A stretch of DNA of 39,666 nt from Deltaproteobacteria bacterium (GCA_016930835.1 JAFGGA010000053.1:1-39666); one strand, 5' to 3'; numbered from the stretch's first letter, positions 8,517 to 16,477 are shown. The notes: generated by a model from the sequence alone, not told the origin. Numbers and translations: made by a program.

Positions 8517-8957
8517 CTACTCCGTGAACTTTTTTATTCTCAGTCCGGCAAGAGAGGCTAGCCTGGATTGCTTATCATCAAAAGTGAGAAAGGTGTCTGC
8601 CTTTAAGGACAATGCTGAGGCAACATGCATGATATCCAACGATCTTGAACCCATATTAGCGGTATGCTTTTTTGATAAGTCATGGGCAAATTTAAACATG
8701 CTAGCCCAATCCAGGGGGGGACGATAATAAATCCCTTTTGCCTCGTGTGTATCGAACTTTGAAATAATAATCTCGGCCTCATCAGAAGATATTTCTTTCC
8801 TGAATTCTTTCAGTTTGACGGCATTCATGAATTCAAGGTAGTGAAAGCTCGTCAATGGTAAAGCCTCATTGTTATTTCGGAGCCATTTGGAGATATCCAG
8901 GGAAAATGCTTCTTTAACATAGAGCTTTATTATGGCACTGGTATCCAGATAGATCAT
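8517..8957 (-). CDS. VapC-like PIN-domain toxin ribonuclease
   Basis: Type II toxin of 146 aa. PIN signature: MIYLDTSAIIKLYVKE at the N-terminus with the first catalytic Asp (D5), SLDIMHVASALSLKADTFLTFD near the end carrying the later acidic residues, and a final hydrophobic stretch. PIN toxins are Mg-dependent endoribonucleases that cut tRNA or rRNA; the target here is unknown. The start directly abuts the stop of the Phd-type antitoxin upstream (no gap), the usual coupled layout. All acidic motif positions appear intact. Confidence 0.88.
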   Translation of the reverse strand: MIYLDTSAIIKLYVKEAFSLDISKWLRNNNEALPLTSFHYLEFMNAVKLKEFRKEISSDEAEIIISKFDTHEAKGIYYRPPLDWASMFKFAHDLSKKHTANMGSRSLDIMHVASALSLKADTFLTFDDKQSRLASLAGLRIKKFTE

Positions 8958-9188
8958 CTAAAATCTATCCTCTCTCTCTTCAATAACGATTGCACTTAAT
9001 GGTTTTCCTCTAATTTCAATTGCTTCCTTATAGAAATCCGGCCAATCAATTTCTTTTCTGGGTCCAAGGGCGCTGATTTTTGCGATAGGTTTCCCTCTTT
9101 TTGTAATAGTGATTTCTTCCCCAGCGTTTATGGCCTTAAGAACCTTTGCAAAATTCTTTTGGATTTCGCCTACTGTGGCAGTCTCCAT
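8958..9188 (-). CDS. Phd/YefM-family antitoxin
   Basis: Antitoxin of 76 aa partnering the PIN toxin. The N-terminal Phd/YefM DNA-binding fold is clear: METATVGEIQKNFAKVLKAI, then GEEITITKRGKPIAKI. The C-terminal tail (DWPDFYKEAIEIRGKPLSAI) is the likely toxin-neutralising part. The ATG at 9188 is chosen over longer in-frame starts because GGAGG lies 8 nt upstream and the family's N-terminus begins there; longer versions would run into the promoter. A consensus promoter with an embedded palindrome lies just upstream, which suggests autoregulation. Confidence 0.88.
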   Translation of the reverse strand: METATVGEIQKNFAKVLKAINAGEEITITKRGKPIAKISALGPRKEIDWPDFYKEAIEIRGKPLSAIVIEEREDRF

Positions 9189-9207
9189 CACATTCACCTC
9201 CGAAGGG

Positions 9208-9245
9208 TTTACGCACATTATATGCGTAAAAATACAATATGTCAA
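9208..9245 (-). promoter_or_regulatory. Promoter with embedded operator for the Phd/VapC pair
   Basis: On the minus strand: TTGACA (9240-9245), a 17-nt spacer, and TATAAT (9217-9222), both perfect sigma-70 consensus. The -10 sits inside an inverted repeat, TTTACGCA (9208-9215) with TGCGTAAA (9223-9230), separated by 7 nt. A repressor bound there would block the promoter. Autorepression by the antitoxin is inferred from family knowledge. Confidence 0.8.
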
Positions 9246-9352
9246 GAGTCGGTTGGGGAAACAAATGAATAATACCATTTTCGTGATTTTTTCATTTTCT
9301 TGCATCACCTGACAATCCATCATACACCAACATCACATGAGATCCTTTTCGC

Positions 9353-9382
9353 TTGACACGCTATTCTTGATTTCCCTATACT
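9353..9382 (+). promoter_or_regulatory. Sigma-70 promoter for the TRAP operon
   Basis: TTGACA (9353-9358), an 18-nt spacer and TATACT (9377-9382) precede dctP by about 85 nt. No clear operator was seen between the promoter and the gene. Confidence 0.6.
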
Positions 9383-9467
9383 CCCTTCGAAAAACGATAA
9401 TCTCCTTTTATCCTTGCCAAAAGACCCATACGCTTCATTTAACCCTATCGACGATTAAGGAGCCGAC

Positions 9468-10454
9468 ATGAAACGCCATATTCGGGTTTATTCATTCATT
9501 CTTTTTTCCCTTATCTGTTTTATCACCATCCCGGTCCAAGCAGAAACAAAACTTAAGCTGGCCACTGTTACTCCCGCCCATCATGCCTATTCCTTGGGGG
9601 CACAAGAGTTCGCACGGCTTATTGAGAAGGGAAGCGGAGGGCAGGTCATCATCAAGGTTTATCCGGCAGGACAACTGGGCAAAGGAGAGCGGGAGCTCCT
9701 GGAAGGGCTTCAGATCGGGACCATTGAACTGGCCGTGACGGCTACCGGACCTGTCTCCAATTTCAGCCCTGCTATGGGTGTTGTGGATCTGCCTTTTTTT
9801 TTCACTGATCCCGAGCATGTGGATAGCGTCCTTGACGGCCCCATCGGACGTGAGCTTTTAGATGGGCTTCAGAATGCAGGGATGCAAGGGCTGGCCTTCT
9901 TTGAAAACGGTTTCCGGCATTTCACCAATTCCAGTCGGCCGCTACAAAGGCCCGAGGATTTTAAAGGTTTGAAATTTCGTACTATGGAAAACCCGGTGCA
10001 CCTGGCCTCGGTCCGCCGGCTTGGGGCCCAGGCCGTACCCATGAGCTGGGGAGAGGTTTACACGTCTCTTCAGACCAAGGTGATTGACGGGCAGGAGAAT
10101 CCAATTGCCATTATTCACGCCTACAAACTCGATGAGGTCCAGAAATATTTGTCCTTGACGGGGCATTTTTACTCTCCGGCACCTTTGAGCATAAGCCTGA
10201 AGGTCTTTAAGAGCTTAGGGCCCGAATGGCGGAAACTCTTCTTTGAAGCCGCCGTCAAGGCCGCCGCGTATGAACGCAAATTGATTCGCGACAATGAGGC
10301 CCAACAGCTTAAGGAAATTAAGAGCCGGGGCATGGTGGTCAACACTGTTGACAAGGCCGTTTTCATGGAGGCCATGAGGCCGGTGTATGATACTTTTTTC
10401 GAAAAATATCCGCAATGGAAACAGATTGTTGAAAAAATCAGGGCGACCCACTGA
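9468..10454 (+). CDS. dctP: TRAP transporter solute-binding protein, DctP family
   Basis: Periplasmic binding protein that hands its ligand, usually a C4-dicarboxylate or other organic acid, to the DctQM membrane unit. A Sec signal peptide covers about residues 1-25 (Arg/His start, hydrophobic core, cleavage near VQA-ET). The mature part starts KLKLATVTPAHHAYSLGAQEFA, with family motifs FKGLKFRTMENP and WGEVYTSLQTKVIDGQENP. The Arg in LKFRTM normally salt-bridges the ligand carboxylate. Its 328 aa are normal for the family. AAGGAG sits 5 nt before the ATG. First gene of dctPQM; the substrate cannot be read from sequence. Confidence 0.93.
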   Translation: MKRHIRVYSFILFSLICFITIPVQAETKLKLATVTPAHHAYSLGAQEFARLIEKGSGGQVIIKVYPAGQLGKGERELLEGLQIGTIELAVTATGPVSNFSPAMGVVDLPFFFTDPEHVDSVLDGPIGRELLDGLQNAGMQGLAFFENGFRHFTNSSRPLQRPEDFKGLKFRTMENPVHLASVRRLGAQAVPMSWGEVYTSLQTKVIDGQENPIAIIHAYKLDEVQKYLSLTGHFYSPAPLSISLKVFKSLGPEWRKLFFEAAVKAAAYERKLIRDNEAQQLKEIKSRGMVVNTVDKAVFMEAMRPVYDTFFEKYPQWKQIVEKIRATH

Positions 10455-10478
10455 AGGCTTCCACCCCCTGGAAAAGCC

Positions 10479-10976
10479 ATGTCCCTTCTCATTAAAATAA
10501 GCGACGGGTTGAATCGTTTCTGCGAAGGTCTGCTTATTATCAGCCTATCAGCCATGACCATCGCGGTCTTTCTGCAGGTCCTTTTCCGATACGTGGTTCA
10601 TCTCCCTCTCTTTTGGACCGAGGAATTTGCTCGATATTGCCTCATTTGGGCCTCACTCCTTGGGGCTTCCATAGCCCTAAAAAAAAAGCAACATATTGCC
10701 GTCACCTTTTTAATGGAGCGCTTACCCACCGGTCTCGCGTTTAAGCTAACCTTTATGGCAAAGGTTTCAGTGGCCATCATTTTGGCGGTTATGATTTGGG
10801 GCGGTATTAGATTGGTTATGATAACCAGCAGTCAGATCAGCCCGGCCCTTCGCATCCCTATGGCTATACCATACCTGGCACTGCCACTCGGCTCCGGAGT
10901 CATGCTTTTTCACATGATCTGTTTTCTCTTGTTCCCACCGGTCAAACCTAGGGGCAATGATACGCCGGGGTTTTGA
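10479..10976 (+). CDS. dctQ: TRAP transporter small permease subunit, DctQ family
   Basis: Four hydrophobic segments in 165 aa, the DctQ pattern. The characteristic FWTEEFARYCLIWASLLGAS motif lies around residues 46-65, followed by a polar KKKQHIAVTF loop. It stabilises the large subunit DctM in the inner membrane. It starts 24 nt after dctP with only a weak ribosome-binding site, and its stop overlaps the start of dctM, so translation is probably coupled. Confidence 0.92.
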   Translation: MSLLIKISDGLNRFCEGLLIISLSAMTIAVFLQVLFRYVVHLPLFWTEEFARYCLIWASLLGASIALKKKQHIAVTFLMERLPTGLAFKLTFMAKVSVAIILAVMIWGGIRLVMITSSQISPALRIPMAIPYLALPLGSGVMLFHMICFLLFPPVKPRGNDTPGF

Positions 10977-12283
10977 AAAGGTTTGAAATGGTCGTTTTTA
11001 TCCTTATTTTTTCCTTTCTATTTTTCCTGGTTCTGGGTGTTCCCATTGCCTTTGTGCTCGGTCTGACCCCCTTGGTCTCAATGATCCTTCAGGGTGAAAC
11101 ACCCCTGGTGCTTGTCGCTCAACGGATCTTCACCGGCATCGACTCTCCGGTTCTGATGGCGGTTCCATTTTTCATCCTGGCCGGAAATATCATGAGTGCA
11201 GGAGGGATGACCGAGCGGCTGGTTGGATTCTGTAATATTCTGGTGGGATCTTTCAGGGGTGGACTGGCCTATATCAATGTCGTGATCAGCATGATTTTCG
11301 CGGGTATCACCGGTGCGGCCGTTGCTGATACCAGTGCCGTCGGCGCCATATTGATCCCGGCCATGAAGAAGGAAGGTTATGATGATGATTTTGCAGCCGC
11401 TGTAACCGCCACCTCTTCGACCATCGGTCCCATCATTCCTCCCTCGATTCCCTTTATTCTCTATGGAGTTCTGGGGGAAGTATCCATCGCCTCGCTGTTT
11501 CTGGCCGGATTGATTCCAGGGGTGCTTTTGGGAATGGGTCAGATGGGAGTTGTCTGGTATTACTCTCGAAAAAGGCATTATCCCAAGCGGAATTTGCCCG
11601 ATATAAGGGAGGCCCTGCGGGTAAGCCTGGATGCCCTGCTCGTCATCCTCATGCCCATCATTATTTTAGGGGGTATTCTCACGGGGATATTTACACCAAC
11701 GGAGAGTGCCTGTATTGCTGTTTTTTACGCGCTTATCATCGGCCTCTTTGTCTACCGCGATATCCATTTAAGGGATCTTCCCGGCATTCTGGTTCGTACT
11801 GGGGTTACCAGTTCCCTGGTCATGCTGGTCATCGGAACGGCAAGCATCTTCTCCTGGGTCCTGGCCAGCGAGGAGATCCCGCAGGTCGTAACCAACTGTA
11901 TTCTGGGGCTTACTCAAAACAAAATCCTCATTTTGCTTTTGATGAACATCCTGCTGCTCATCATTGGGACGTTTATGGAGTTGACCGCTTCCCTGATCAT
12001 CCTGGCCCCCGTATTGCTTCCCCTGATGTCCCAGATCGGTGTGGACCCGCTTCATTTCGGGGTGATTCTTGTGCTGAACCTGGTCATCGGACTCACCACC
12101 CCGCCGGTGGGCGTGTGCCTGTTCATCGCCTGCTCTATCGGTGAGACCAAGATAGAGAGGATTTCCAGGGCCATTATCCCCTTTCTTCTCGCTTCCGTGG
12201 CGGTATTGCTTATCTGCACTTACTGGGAAGGACTGGTCATGGCCATTCCCGAAATGTTCGGCTATAATCCTTTATCACCCTAG
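10973..12283 (+). CDS. dctM: TRAP transporter large permease subunit, DctM family
   Basis: Twelve or so hydrophobic helices in 436 aa. Family landmarks: GVPIAFVLGL near the start, VPFFILAGNIMSAGGMTERL, the ITGAAVADTSAVG loop, and SSTIGPIIPPSIPFILYG. DctM is the ion-coupled (Na+ or H+) translocating subunit of the IT superfamily. The start is a TTG whose TG overlaps the TGA of dctQ; an ATG 15 nt further in (MVVFIL) is the alternative. Last gene of the operon. The 178 nt after it, up to the next gene, hold no obvious terminator. Confidence 0.92.
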   Translation: MKRFEMVVFILIFSFLFFLVLGVPIAFVLGLTPLVSMILQGETPLVLVAQRIFTGIDSPVLMAVPFFILAGNIMSAGGMTERLVGFCNILVGSFRGGLAYINVVISMIFAGITGAAVADTSAVGAILIPAMKKEGYDDDFAAAVTATSSTIGPIIPPSIPFILYGVLGEVSIASLFLAGLIPGVLLGMGQMGVVWYYSRKRHYPKRNLPDIREALRVSLDALLVILMPIIILGGILTGIFTPTESACIAVFYALIIGLFVYRDIHLRDLPGILVRTGVTSSLVMLVIGTASIFSWVLASEEIPQVVTNCILGLTQNKILILLLMNILLLIIGTFMELTASLIILAPVLLPLMSQIGVDPLHFGVILVLNLVIGLTTPPVGVCLFIACSIGETKIERISRAIIPFLLASVAVLLICTYWEGLVMAIPEMFGYNPLSP

Positions 12284-12461
12284 CTACGCTGGATATTTGA
12301 AAAATTAGAAATCAGGATTTGCTCCCCTCCATCTCCATGCTTTCAGCTTTTCGTGTTTTCGTGATCCATTTTTCCCATTTCCAAACAATATTGCTGAACA
12401 ATGAAAAGATTCTTTTGCGATTTGGATTTCTACAAACAAATTGAGTGGGGCTAGTCAAATC

Positions 12462-13685
12462 TTAAAGATAGGCAAAGGGGATTCCAATGATTTTTTCGTT
12501 GTACATGCGGGGGACTTCATCATTATTGATCACGATTCCGTAATTGCATTTTCTCTCCAGGATAAAGTCTTTCAGACTCCTCAATTGTTTTAAAGGAACA
12601 GTTTGGGCATGCTTGATCTCAATGGGTATCAGGCCGAAATCCCCCTCCAGTATCAGATCCACTTCCGCGGCCGCACCCGTCCTATAAAAATAATAATCAA
12701 ATCCCACACCAAGACTATTCAGGCCTCGAATCATTTCTTCAATAACCATCCCTTCCCAGGACCTTCCCATACCTGGATGAGTCAGCAAACCGTCGAGGTC
12801 CGGAATACGCAGAATATGGTGTAAAAGGCCGCTATCCCGTAAATAGCCTTTTGGATGTTTAATGAGTCGTTTCACACTGTCCCGCGTATAGGCGGGGATG
12901 TTTCGCCATAAAAAGGTTCCATCGGCTATCTCAAAGTAATCTCGCACCGTTGGCTGGGATACGCCAAGTGATCGGGCCATATCGGAATAATTGATGATAT
13001 TCCCTGAGATTCCGGCCAAAAGTTGAACAAACATTCGAAATCGCAGTTCATTAATTCCAGGGAATAACCGGGCCACATCCCGATAAAGATAAGTGTCGAT
13101 ATACTGATTCATCCAGGTGGAATGAAATCTTTCATCCTTTTTAACCCAGGGCTCAGGATACCCACCTTTGAACCAGAATGTATGGATATCTTTGAGTTTT
13201 CCATGGGGTTTCAACTGTTCAATAAAGTCCTGGAGAGTTCCCCTTTCGATGAGGAGCCGGAAAAAGAGGGGCGATAAATTTTCTGATACTTCGGCGAAAG
13301 AAAAAGGCGCCATTTCAATGATGCCGACTCGCCCAGCCAGGCTTTCCGACACAGATCGAATCAATTTGGGAGAGCTGGACCCTGTAATCACATATCTTCC
13401 GGTGGTTTGCCGATCCCGGTCGATGGCTACGCGCAAAGCGGAAAATAGTTCAGGACGTATTTGGGCCTCATCGATAGCAATATTTTTCTGGTTAAGGCGG
13501 AGAAAAAGGTCCGTATCTTCAGCGATGACTTGGAAATCACTTTGTTTTTCAAGGTCATAAATTTTCCAATGCCTAGGAAGGCATTCCAGCAGTGTGGTTT
13601 TTCCACACTGTCTAGGGCCGATAATCGCAACACATGGGAAAAACTGAAGATATTCATTAAGAAGTGTTTCATAGGCACGTTTCAT
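12462..13685 (-). CDS. DUF4143 / AAA_14 family ATPase
   Basis: A 407-aa P-loop ATPase of a widespread accessory family. Walker A GPRQCGKT (residues 23-30), a Walker B region in KNIAIDEAQIRPELF, a sensor VITGSSSPKL, an internal winged-helix-like part (YSDMARSLGVSQPTVRDYF), and a C-terminal DUF4143 nuclease-like fold with EVDLILEGDFGLIPIEIKH, whose acidic and Lys residues resemble the PD-(D/E)xK pattern. No function is firmly known; such genes travel with toxin and defence loci. The ATG at 13685 is chosen because the family begins about there; a start at 13721 adds 12 unlike residues. It stands alone beside broken toxin-antitoxin genes. Confidence 0.85.
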   Translation of the reverse strand: MKRAYETLLNEYLQFFPCVAIIGPRQCGKTTLLECLPRHWKIYDLEKQSDFQVIAEDTDLFLRLNQKNIAIDEAQIRPELFSALRVAIDRDRQTTGRYVITGSSSPKLIRSVSESLAGRVGIIEMAPFSFAEVSENLSPLFFRLLIERGTLQDFIEQLKPHGKLKDIHTFWFKGGYPEPWVKKDERFHSTWMNQYIDTYLYRDVARLFPGINELRFRMFVQLLAGISGNIINYSDMARSLGVSQPTVRDYFEIADGTFLWRNIPAYTRDSVKRLIKHPKGYLRDSGLLHHILRIPDLDGLLTHPGMGRSWEGMVIEEMIRGLNSLGVGFDYYFYRTGAAAEVDLILEGDFGLIPIEIKHAQTVPLKQLRSLKDFILERKCNYGIVINNDEVPRMYNEKIIGIPFAYL

Positions 13686-13822
13686 ACCTTGTAAAATAAA
13701 ACAATCAGTTTGAAAATGCAAGGTTTTTAATCGAGGAAAATATTTAGTTTAAATCTATACACTACGTGTTTCTCATGGGCTTTGCGAGAGATAAATATGG
13801 TATTGCATGAAATTGACAATAT

Positions 13823-13851
13823 TTGACAGCAATGCAAAAATTTTAATATAT
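13823..13851 (+). promoter_or_regulatory. Possible promoter of the DUF104/PIN relic pair
   Basis: TTGACA (13823-13828), then 17 nt, then ATATAT (13846-13851). It lies about 25 nt upstream of the DUF104-like frame. The -10 is poor, so this is tentative. Confidence 0.3.
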
Positions 13852-13874
13852 TCCATGAGGCCTTTTGTAAGAGG

Positions 13875-14087
13875 ATTAAAAGGCAAAGAGATATAGAAGC
13901 AATTTATGAGGATGGTGTATTAAAGCCATTATCTCCACTGAACTTAAAACAACACGAAAAGGTAAGGCTCACCCTTGTCGAAACAAAGAGTGCCGTACAA
14001 TCGACCAGTGGGATTTTCAGCGGCCTGGATGATAATACAATTGATGAGATTGCGCTGTCCCCTAAATTTCTTCCAGAAGAGTCTTGA
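13875..14087 (+). pseudogene. DUF104-family antitoxin, start lost
   Basis: The frame reads DIEAIYEDGVLKPLSPLNLK, the hallmark N-terminus of DUF104 (AF2212-like) antitoxins, and ends KFLPEES. Upstream in frame there is no ATG, GTG or TTG with a ribosome-binding site. A shifted frame (LKGKEI after an AAGAGGA site) looks like the original N-terminus, so a two-base insertion near 13893 probably broke it. The stop lies 2 nt before the ATG of a truncated PIN gene, the normal antitoxin-toxin order. Confidence 0.6.
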
Positions 14088-14089
14088 TC

Positions 14090-14218
14090 ATGTTTCTTTC
14101 CGAGCTTGAAAGTGGTTCTTCCGTATTTGTAGATGCCAATATTTTTATATACCATTTCACAAATAATTCTAAATTCAACCTATCCTGTTCACGGTTCCTT
14201 GAACGAGTTGAGCGCTGA
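14090..14218 (+). pseudogene. Truncated PIN-domain toxin (N-terminal fragment)
   Basis: Only 42 codons: SGSSVFVDANIFIYHFTNNS holds the first PIN Asp, and SCSRFLERVER matches the next helix of PIN toxins; then a TGA follows directly. The other acidic residues are gone. The nucleotidyltransferase gene starts 10 nt later, so the 3' part of this toxin was replaced or deleted when the MNT/HEPN module came to lie here. Confidence 0.6.
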
Positions 14219-14228
14219 GAGATTTGAC

Positions 14229-14546
14229 ATGATAGATAGCAAAACAAAAAAAACTGTCGAAGAATTACGTGACCGTATAGCCGCCCAATATCCGATTCAA
14301 CAAATCAAGCTGTTCGGCTCATCCGCACGCGGTAATACTCACAGAGAATCAGATATAGATGTATGGGTATGTCTTGCTGAGTTAAATAGGAAAATTGAGG
14401 AAGATCTTTTTAGCATCGCATATGATGTGGAATTGAAATATGATTGTCTAATAGATTTGGTGGCTGTTAGTGAGAAGGATTTGTTCGGTAAGATTGGAAT
14501 TGCGCCCATACAAAAGAATATTCTCTCAGAAGGCATAGCCATATGA
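14229..14546 (+). CDS. MNT-type nucleotidyltransferase (MntA-like antitoxin)
   Basis: Minimal nucleotidyltransferase of 105 aa. The Pol-beta motif GS-x10-D-x-D is intact in FGSSARGNTHRESDIDVWV. In MNT/HEPN toxin-antitoxin pairs this enzyme adds AMP to and silences the HEPN ribonuclease. Start ATG 14229 (MIDSKTKKTVEEL); the longer frame upstream overlaps the PIN relic and has no family match. Its stop overlaps the start of the HEPN gene (ATGA), the usual coupling. Because the HEPN partner is broken, this antitoxin may now be an orphan. Confidence 0.82.
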   Translation: MIDSKTKKTVEELRDRIAAQYPIQQIKLFGSSARGNTHRESDIDVWVCLAELNRKIEEDLFSIAYDVELKYDCLIDLVAVSEKDLFGKIGIAPIQKNILSEGIAI

Positions 14547-14762
14547 AATCTGAAGATATTTCAGCTCTGATATATTACCGCATTCAACGGGCCGAGGAAT
14601 CATTAAAGGCTGCGGAAATAATGCTCGAAAGGAATATGTTGAGCTTTGCCATGAATCGGATTTAATATTCTATGTTTTATGCAGTGCAGGCGGTTCTGAC
14701 TTTAAAAGATGTTTCTTTTTCAAGACACGGGCAGGTCAAGGCATGCCTGAATAAGGAATTCA
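14543..14762 (+). pseudogene. HEPN-domain toxin, nonsense mutated and 3'-truncated
   Basis: It starts MKSEDISALIYYRIQRAEES and AAEIMLERN, a HEPN first helix, then reads FAMNRI followed by TAA at 14663-14665, where relatives have Tyr in NRAYYSxFYA. The frame continues SMFYAVQAVL and SFSRHGQVKACLNKEFS, still HEPN-like, then loses similarity. A stop at codon 41 plus loss of the C-terminal half indicate a dead toxin. Confidence 0.7.
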
Positions 14763-14949
14763 GCGACACTTGGGACGGTGATAATCATTATGCTTCTAAC
14801 ATTAATGTTATTGGGAGTCATTCCAGTGGTTTTGTTTCGAAGGTATCGTTCAAATACAATTTGACAGGATGAACCAGCCTCCGCTAAGGCTTCGGCGAGA
14901 CAAGCAGGATTTTCAGGATATACAAGATTTTGATAAATTCGGATTTCTT

Positions 14950-15273
14950 TTATATATAAACGCGCTGGCGCATTGTTTCTCTGACATCACGGCGACCATC
15001 GATTATCCCGTAGATAATCACTTTTTTATCAATCACTTCATAGATAATTCGATGATTCCTGATAACGATTTGTCGACATGATAAATCACTCAGACCTTCA
15101 AGCTCTGATGGAATATGTCCACGGTTTGGGTATTGAGATAAGCTCATGCATGCTTTTGAAAGGTCGGTGTACAATTGCTTGGCCACATCCGGAGCACCTG
15201 CTGCCTTAATATAGCCATAAATATTTTTTATATCTTGTCTGGCCCCTGAGGTAAATTCAACCTTAAAGATCAT
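14950..15273 (-). CDS. ParE/RelE-superfamily toxin
   Basis: Toxin of 107 aa with the ParE-type layout: MIFKVEFTSGARQDIKNIYGYI, two helices, then SCRQIVIRNHRIIYEVIDKKVIIYGIIDGRRDV, the C-terminal strand block. ParE members poison DNA gyrase and RelE members cut mRNA on the ribosome; sequence alone favours the ParE side (DIKNIYGYI helix, RxxRxxxEV). The start overlaps the antitoxin stop by 4 nt (ATGA). Confidence 0.85.
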   Translation of the reverse strand: MIFKVEFTSGARQDIKNIYGYIKAAGAPDVAKQLYTDLSKACMSLSQYPNRGHIPSELEGLSDLSCRQIVIRNHRIIYEVIDKKVIIYGIIDGRRDVRETMRQRVYI

Positions 15274-15554
15274 TTTGGGAAGTCCTGGCTGATCAGGCCT
15301 TTGAGTTCATTCAGGACTTGGTCGGCAGGTATGGTTTTCCCCTCTTTGTAGTCTTGCCTCCCTTTTGCAATGATTTGAAGTAGCGCTAGGGTTTCTTGGA
15401 GCCGCTCGTATTCGGCAATATCTTGAACAACTACTTTCCCTTCACCATTTTGGGTAAGGATCATTGAGCCGTGTTGCTCATTGAGCTCACGAATAATATC
15501 AGCGGCATGAGCCTTGAAATAACTGATCGGTTTGATGGCTTGGCTGAGTTTCAT
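15270..15554 (-). CDS. Phd/YefM-family antitoxin of the ParE-like toxin
   Basis: Antitoxin of 94 aa. MKLSQAIKPISYFKAHAADI is a Phd/YefM N-terminal DNA-binding fold, followed by GSMILTQNGEGKVVVQDIAEYERL. The C-terminal helix (QVLNELKGLI) probably binds the toxin. It is first in the two-gene operon and lies directly downstream of a promoter with a perfect palindrome. Confidence 0.85.
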   Translation of the reverse strand: MKLSQAIKPISYFKAHAADIIRELNEQHGSMILTQNGEGKVVVQDIAEYERLQETLALLQIIAKGRQDYKEGKTIPADQVLNELKGLISQDFPK

Positions 15555-15571
15555 AATATTATCCTTTAAAG

Positions 15572-15616
15572 GTCTAAATTTAGACTAAATATAGACTTCC
15601 AATAAACCAATGTCAA
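15572..15616 (-). promoter_or_regulatory. Promoter and 14-bp operator of the ParE/Phd-type pair
   Basis: On the minus strand, TTGACA (15611-15616), a 17-nt spacer and TATATT (15588-15593). Just downstream of and touching the -10 lies GTCTAAATTTAGAC (15572-15585), a perfect 14-bp palindrome, and its half-site TAGAC recurs at about 15592-15596. The arrangement implies antitoxin-mediated autorepression with more than one bound dimer. Confidence 0.75.
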
Positions 15617-15686
15617 GCCCAAATGAGTAAATAAGTTTTGGAAGAAATTTTTGATGTTATAAAATTTTGATCGAAATGGGTATGCT

Positions 15687-15875
15687 CTACAATTTGTATT
15701 TCCAAATCTTTTCCCCGCCTTCTATTATACGCTTTCTTTTGTTGATGCATGCAATGCAGTTACATCCTCTTTCCAAGGGGTGAGGACCTTTTTTTTGCAC
15801 AATTTCCCATGACGCATCGATCATCTCAAAAATCATTTTTCGTTGTTCTTCTATGCAGGCTCTATTCCGGGTCAT
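15687..15875 (-). CDS. Small Cys-rich protein coupled to a nucleotidyltransferase
   Basis: A 62-aa protein I do not recognise. It is basic, with a central RGCNCIACINKRKR segment (CxCxxC) that could bind metal, an amphipathic N-terminal helix (EEQRKMIFEMIDASWEIV) and a Lys-rich tail. Its ATG overlaps the stop of the upstream nucleotidyltransferase gene (ATGA), so the two are translationally coupled. A partner role in a toxin-antitoxin-like pair is possible but only inferred from the layout. Confidence 0.55.
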   Translation of the reverse strand: MTRNRACIEEQRKMIFEMIDASWEIVQKKGPHPLERGCNCIACINKRKRIIEGGEKIWKYKL

Positions 15876-16477
15876 AATACATTTTTTTCTGTTTTAGTCG
15901 GCTCGATGTCTACATCATTCAAAAGCCTTTTCATCTTTTCTATCTGCCCAAATTTCTCTGCAAAAGAAAAGATCCTATCCATATCAAGCAAACCAAAGTC
16001 TTTGGGTATGAGATTGTTTTTTGACAGTTTCAATACCTCAGAGATATCGCTTTCATCTCTTAAAGAGCGGTCAGGATTATTGGCTATCGCCATTAGCTTT
16101 AAGACAATATAGTCTGTGGGTTGAATGATCGGGTGATTCCCCCATAACTCATCGTTGATGATGACACTTCGTTTTAGAATATCCTTGCCCTCGTCGGTAT
16201 TTACGAGCATGAAATCGATCTTGCCGTAAACTCCCAGTTCGGAGTCAAACTGGGCGAAAGAGTCTGTTTTTTGAAAGCATATATAGTCCAATTTTTCCAT
16301 CATGGAAGATATTTGATTCCAGTAACGCCCTTCCGTTAATAGGTCAATATCCGCAGTAAACCGTGGAAGTCCATATATGCCCAACGCGAGGGCCCCAATT
16401 AAGGAATAAGGGATATCCTTTTCAGCAAGATTCTCAGAAATGATGTTCAGAATGTGTAGTAGTTTTTGCGATGTCAT
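15872..16477 (-). CDS. AbiEii/DUF6036-like nucleotidyltransferase
   Basis: A 201-aa Pol-beta-superfamily nucleotidyltransferase. Motif: SLIGALALGIYGLPRFTADIDLL, a GxxAL...R.T.DID pattern with both catalytic Asp, and a later Asp-containing strand KIDFMLVN. The C-terminal half (SEVLKLSKNN and DMDRIFSFAEKFG) is helical. Relatives include AbiEii-type toxins that modify tRNA and many of unknown role. AGGA lies 5 nt before the ATG. It is followed by a small Cys-rich gene in an overlapping start-stop. Confidence 0.75.
   Translation of the reverse strand: MTSQKLLHILNIISENLAEKDIPYSLIGALALGIYGLPRFTADIDLLTEGRYWNQISSMMEKLDYICFQKTDSFAQFDSELGVYGKIDFMLVNTDEGKDILKRSVIINDELWGNHPIIQPTDYIVLKLMAIANNPDRSLRDESDISEVLKLSKNNLIPKDFGLLDMDRIFSFAEKFGQIEKMKRLLNDVDIEPTKTEKNVL

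Noticed and set aside
14663-14665. TAA in the HEPN gene as a recoded codon
   Set aside because: TAA has no known recoding role here, relatives carry Tyr, and the 3' half is also lost.
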